Shown here in pieces: positions 5,572 through 8,603 of a stretch of 8,603 nucleotides of DNA. Numbering within the stretch: the stretch's first letter is position 1; each line of letters opens with the position of its first letter. The notes beneath the pieces are model-generated. The model saw only the letters and a list, made by a program, of their open reading frames with translations. It was not told the DNA's origin and did no database searches. The stretch is from an uncultured Oscillospiraceae bacterium (GTDB taxonomy: Bacteria > Bacillota > Clostridia > Oscillospirales > Acutalibacteraceae), in NCBI GenBank assembly GCA_900555805.1, contig USMJ01000036.1:1-8603 (forward strand), given 5' to 3'. The translations under genes and the position numbers were made by a program.

Positions 5572-6414
5572 TCATATCTCTCTGACTGCGTGTCTGTTTA
5601 CATGACAGCAGATGTTTATAGCGACAGGTAAGCCTGCTATGTGTGTCGGGTACGTGTTAATGTTCACTGCGAGGGCGGTTGTTGAGCCGCCGAGACCTCC
5701 GGGGCCGATTCCGCTCTTGTTTATCGTGTCAAGGAGTTCTTCCTCGAGAGCCTTTATGTGCGGCAGTTCGGAATGCTCGGAGACATTGCGGAGAAGAGCT
5801 TTCTTTGCGAGCAGAGCGCACTTTTCGAATGTTCCGCCGATGCCTACACCGACAACCATCGGAGGACAGGCGTTCGGGCCTGCGTCATTGACGGCTGTGA
5901 GAACAGCTTTCTTGACGCCCTCAACGCCGTCAGCCGGTGTGAGCATGAATATTCTGCTCTTGTTTTCGCTGCCGAAGCCCTTGGGCGAAACGGTGATCTT
6001 GACCTTGTCACCGGGGACGATCTCGGTGTGGATTATAGCCGGAGTGTTGTCCTTTGTGTTGACTCTCAGAAGCGGATCGCCGACGACGGACTTGCGGAGA
6101 AATCCGTCAACATATCCGCGGCGTACACCCTCGTTGACTGCGTCGGTGAGGTCTCCTCCGACAAGGTGAACGTCCTGGCCGATCTCAAGGAATACGACCG
6201 CCATGCCTGTGTCCTGACAAATGGGAATCATTTCCTTGCCGGCGATATCGAGGTTCTCTTCGAGCTGTTCGAGTATCTGCTTGCCTAAGGGAGACTCCTC
6301 GGTATTCTTAGCGTTTTCAAGAGCGCACTTCATATCGGGAGTCAGATAATGCGTTGCTTCGATGCACATTTCCTTTATGTTGGAAGTGAGCAGTTTAACA
6401 TCTATTTCTCTCAT
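5572..6414 (-). CDS. Fumarate hydratase class I, alpha subunit (N-terminal domain type)
   Basis: The 280-residue alpha subunit binds the catalytic [4Fe-4S] cluster and converts (S)-malate and fumarate together with the beta subunit encoded next. It starts MREIDV, usual for this family. Candidate cluster Cys are Cys66 in PICQDTGM, Cys183 in GPNACPP and Cys269 or Cys270 in INICCHVNRH, one in each of the three conserved family motifs. GSENKSRIFML (148-158) and SGIGPGGLGGSTTA (234-247) are further conserved blocks. A TTG at 6438 would add eight residues, but ATG 6414 has AGGTGA (6420-6425) 5 bases upstream and fits the family start. The ribosome site overlaps the stop codon of the flavoprotein gene. 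Confidence 0.94.
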   Translation of the reverse strand: MREIDVKLLTSNIKEMCIEATHYLTPDMKCALENAKNTEESPLGKQILEQLEENLDIAGKEMIPICQDTGMAVVFLEIGQDVHLVGGDLTDAVNEGVRRGYVDGFLRKSVVGDPLLRVNTKDNTPAIIHTEIVPGDKVKITVSPKGFGSENKSRIFMLTPADGVEGVKKAVLTAVNDAGPNACPPMVVGVGIGGTFEKCALLAKKALLRNVSEHSELPHIKALEEELLDTINKSGIGPGGLGGSTTALAVNINTYPTHIAGLPVAINICCHVNRHAVREI

Positions 6415-6424
6415 TTCAATCACC

Positions 6425-8047
6425 TCATCTGCTTTCAATGTTTCTCTTGCTACCGTGTGTATAGGTCGGGAGAAGCTTGGGTGAAACGCAGTCGATAACT
6501 ACGCCTGCCTTCTTCATCTCAGCCTCATAATCATAGATATGACCGAGAGTCAGCTCGCCTGTCTGTGAGGTCGCCTTTGCCTTTTCAGCCGCGTGCTTAC
6601 CTGCGTTTCTGCCGAAAACGATAACGTCAAGAAGCGAGTTGCCCATAAGTCTGTTCTTTCCGTGGATTCCTCCGACAGCCTCGCCTGCGACAAAGAGGTT
6701 CTCGAGATCGGACATGCCGTCGGGAGTGATCTTTATGCCGCCGTTCTGATAGTGGAGAGTTGGATAGACAAGAATCGGCTCTTTTCTCATGTCGATGCCG
6801 TATTCAAGATACATTCTGAGCATAGCGGGGATACGCTTTTCGATAGTTCCCTCGCCGTTGATAAGGTCGATCATCGGAGTGTCGAGCCAAACACCGAAAC
6901 GCTCGCTTGAGGTCGGTATACCCTTGCCGTTGGTGACGCATTCTCTGATTATGCATGAAGCCGTAACGTCTCTTGTTTCAAGCGGATTCATGAACGCTAC
7001 GCCGTCGACGTTGACGAGCTGAGCGCCGAGAGAACGAACCTTTTCTGTGACAAGCGCGCCGTAGATCTGTCTGGGGAATGCGACGCCTGTCGGGTGGTAC
7101 TGCATAGTGTCTGCGTAAAGAAGGCTCGCGCCTGCTCTGTAGGCTAAAACAAGTCCGTCGGCTGTTGCTCCGTAGTGGTTCGAGGTCGGGAAGCCCTGAT
7201 AGTGAAGTCTTCCTGCGCCGCCTGTCGCTATGATAACTGTCTTTGCCTTAGCGATAAGAAGCTCGCCTGTTTCCATATTTTCAAGGACTGCGCCTGCGAC
7301 CTTGCCGGATTCGTCCTTTATAAGCTCGATAGCCGCCGTATAGTCGACAACGGGAATTTCTCTGTTCCATACTTCGTCTCTGAGAACACGCATGATCTCT
7401 GCGCCGGAATAGTCCTTACAGGCGTGCATTCTCTTTCTCGAAGTTCCGCCGCCGTGGGTCGTGACCATTGTTCCGTCGGCTTCCTTATCGAACATAACGC
7501 CGAGTTCGTTGAGCCACTTAATTGCTCCGGGAGCGTCCATTACGAGTTTCTTGAGAAGGTCGGGTACATTAAAGAAATGACCTCCGCCGAGAGCGTCGAG
7601 ATAGTGCTGAGCCGGAGAGTCATTCTCCTTGTCAGCGGCCTGAATTCCGCCCTCAGCCATCATTGTGTTTGCGTCGCCGAGACGAAGCTTTGTGACGATC
7701 ATAGTCGACGCGCCTGCCGACTGAGCCTCGATAGCCGCCGAAGCGCCTGCTCCTCCGCCGCCGATTATGAGTACGTCAACGTCATAGTCGACCTTGGTGA
7801 GATCAATGTTTTTGCCGCTTATTCTGCTCTGACCCTGAAGAAGGTGGCAAAGCTGTTTCGGCACTTTCTCACCCTTGTTCGGACCGACCTTCAATACCTC
7901 AAAGCCGTCCTCTCTGAAGTCGGGGTGATATTTCTTAAGTAATTCTGATTTTTCTTCAGCGGACATTTTCGGCAGATCCATGCCTAATCTTTCCTGTCTT
8001 GTGGCTTCGACCTTTTTAATCGAATCTATCATTTCATGTGTCAGCAT
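6425..8047 (-). CDS. Fumarate reductase/succinate dehydrogenase-type flavoprotein subunit
   Basis: This 540-residue FAD protein reduces fumarate to succinate or the reverse; reduction fits the fumarase genes downstream. An extension of about 85 residues with no recognised fold precedes the Rossmann FAD motif (DVLIIGGGGAGASAAIEA, 91-108). Family motifs follow: AEGGIQAA (131-138), HGGGTSRKRMHAC (198-210), ATGGAGRL (274-281), MQYHPTG (315-321), catalytic Arg359 in ETRDVTAS, His432 in HYQNGG, and GEAVGGIHGKNRLMGNSLLD (455-474) with substrate Arg466. Asn127 stands where E. coli-type subunits have the His that binds FAD covalently, so FAD is likely non-covalent, as in aspartate oxidase. Only about 65 residues follow the last motif, so the usual C-terminal helical domain is missing. 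The ATG at 8047 is preceded by a GGGGG site (8055-8059), 12 bases after the Fe-S gene. Aspartate oxidase is less likely given the Fe-S partner. Confidence 0.9.
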   Translation of the reverse strand: MLTHEMIDSIKKVEATRQERLGMDLPKMSAEEKSELLKKYHPDFREDGFEVLKVGPNKGEKVPKQLCHLLQGQSRISGKNIDLTKVDYDVDVLIIGGGGAGASAAIEAQSAGASTMIVTKLRLGDANTMMAEGGIQAADKENDSPAQHYLDALGGGHFFNVPDLLKKLVMDAPGAIKWLNELGVMFDKEADGTMVTTHGGGTSRKRMHACKDYSGAEIMRVLRDEVWNREIPVVDYTAAIELIKDESGKVAGAVLENMETGELLIAKAKTVIIATGGAGRLHYQGFPTSNHYGATADGLVLAYRAGASLLYADTMQYHPTGVAFPRQIYGALVTEKVRSLGAQLVNVDGVAFMNPLETRDVTASCIIRECVTNGKGIPTSSERFGVWLDTPMIDLINGEGTIEKRIPAMLRMYLEYGIDMRKEPILVYPTLHYQNGGIKITPDGMSDLENLFVAGEAVGGIHGKNRLMGNSLLDVIVFGRNAGKHAAEKAKATSQTGELTLGHIYDYEAEMKKAGVVIDCVSPKLLPTYTHGSKRNIESR

Positions 8048-8059
8048 TGTCCTACCCCC

Positions 8060-8603
8060 TTATTTCTCGATGTCTCTGTTGTTGTATAATTCCTTGAGCT
8101 CTTCGATGGGTTTCTGCATAACCTGCTCGATGAGCTGTTCGTATTCGCCCTTTTCGATCTCTTCGACTCTCTTTGTCAGATGCTTTGACTCGGGAGCGAT
8201 ATATTTGCCTGTAAGACGTCTTGCGAGAACGGCGACCTGCGGATGCGAAATACCGGCAGGGCATCTTGAACTGCAAACACCGCAGGCAACGCAGTCGAAG
8301 GATTCCTCGGCGCACTTGTCAAATTCGCCGCGCTGGGCATAGGCGATGTACTGCATGACGTTCAGTCCCTGCGTACACGCCTTTGTGCAGGCGTTGCAGC
8401 CGACGCAGGCGTAGATCTCGGGGTAGAGCTGCATCATGACCGTCTGCGTGGGCTTCAGCTTTTCCATGTCGTAGACTTCCTTCACCAGTGGGAAGAACGG
8501 AAGCGTCGCGACATACATGTTGTTTTCCACGCGCGTCGAGCAGGCCAGACAGGCCTTTAATTCGCGGTCGCCCGCGATGCGGTAGATCGTCGCGCACGCG
8601 CCG
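8060..8603 (-). CDS. Fumarate reductase/succinate dehydrogenase-type Fe-S subunit (5' end outside window)
   Basis: The frame is open to the window edge, so the N-terminus is missing; 180 C-terminal residues are visible. The fragment begins GACATIYRIAG and continues to LKACLACSTRVENN, matching the end of the SdhB-type [2Fe-2S] domain (CGxCxxxING...LAC), with Cys3 and Cys18 or Cys21 as ligands. Two ferredoxin motifs follow: CVGCNACTKAC (66-76) and CVACGVCSSRCP (104-115), each C-x2-C-x2-C-x3-C. The last 60 residues are charged and helical. It would pass electrons from an unseen donor through its clusters to the flavoprotein encoded 12 bases downstream. No CCG (heterodisulfide reductase-like) domain is fused at the C-terminus and no membrane anchor gene is in view. 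GTG 8530 is an internal codon, not the start. Confidence 0.87.
   Translation of the reverse strand, partial: GACATIYRIAGDRELKACLACSTRVENNMYVATLPFFPLVKEVYDMEKLKPTQTVMMQLYPEIYACVGCNACTKACTQGLNVMQYIAYAQRGEFDKCAEESFDCVACGVCSSRCPAGISHPQVAVLARRLTGKYIAPESKHLTKRVEEIEKGEYEQLIEQVMQKPIEELKELYNNRDIEK

Noticed and set aside
6593..7942. Long plus-strand open frames opposite the flavoprotein gene (also at 5612-6288 opposite fumarase)
   Set aside because: They are antisense shadows of clearly identified genes and their translations match no family I know.

Overview
The window looks like chromosomal DNA of an anaerobic, Gram-positive, Clostridia-type gut bacterium. This is inferred from four things. The Shine-Dalgarno sites are strong. 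The promoters are of the sigma-A type. The glutamine synthetase is the short type I-alpha form. There is an anaerobic set of oxygen-sensitive Fe-S class I fumarase plus fumarate reductase-like subunits. No rRNA, tRNA, CRISPR array, transposase or phage gene was found.

Layout from left to right. Positions 1-59 hold one copy of a dispersed repeat, followed by a Rho-independent terminator (101-139) for a leftward 12-helix MFS/GPH-type transporter gene (176-1837). A 354-base divergent intergenic region (1838-2191) carries a leftward promoter, an inverted repeat, a rightward promoter and a structured leader. glnA (2192-3520) runs rightward and ends in a strong terminator (3526-3554). The second copy of the repeat (3556-3614) follows at once in inverted orientation, so the two copies bracket the transporter-glnA pair. 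A perfect-consensus promoter (3637-3665) then drives a monocistronic IspD/TarI-family cytidylyltransferase gene (3701-4360). A gene-free, hairpin-rich stretch (4361-4706) ends in a likely bidirectional terminator.

The right half is a tight leftward operon, read from 8603 down to 4707. It encodes an Fe-S subunit of the fumarate reductase/succinate dehydrogenase type (5' end outside the window), its flavoprotein subunit, fumarase class I alpha, fumarase class I beta and a small SemiSWEET/PQ-loop membrane protein. Gaps are 10-18 bases. The first four products would turn malate into fumarate (fumarase) and fumarate into succinate (reductase), the reductive C4 branch of anaerobic fermentation. No membrane anchor subunit is visible, so the reductase is probably soluble or membrane-peripheral. 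The flavoprotein has an unusual N-terminal extension, a missing C-terminal domain and Asn where the covalent-FAD His would be.

Nothing here is proven to be a new system. The points most worth checking are the atypical reductase with its SemiSWEET neighbour, the inverted repeat pair that follows terminators, the hairpin cluster at 4390-4681, and the structured glnA leader.
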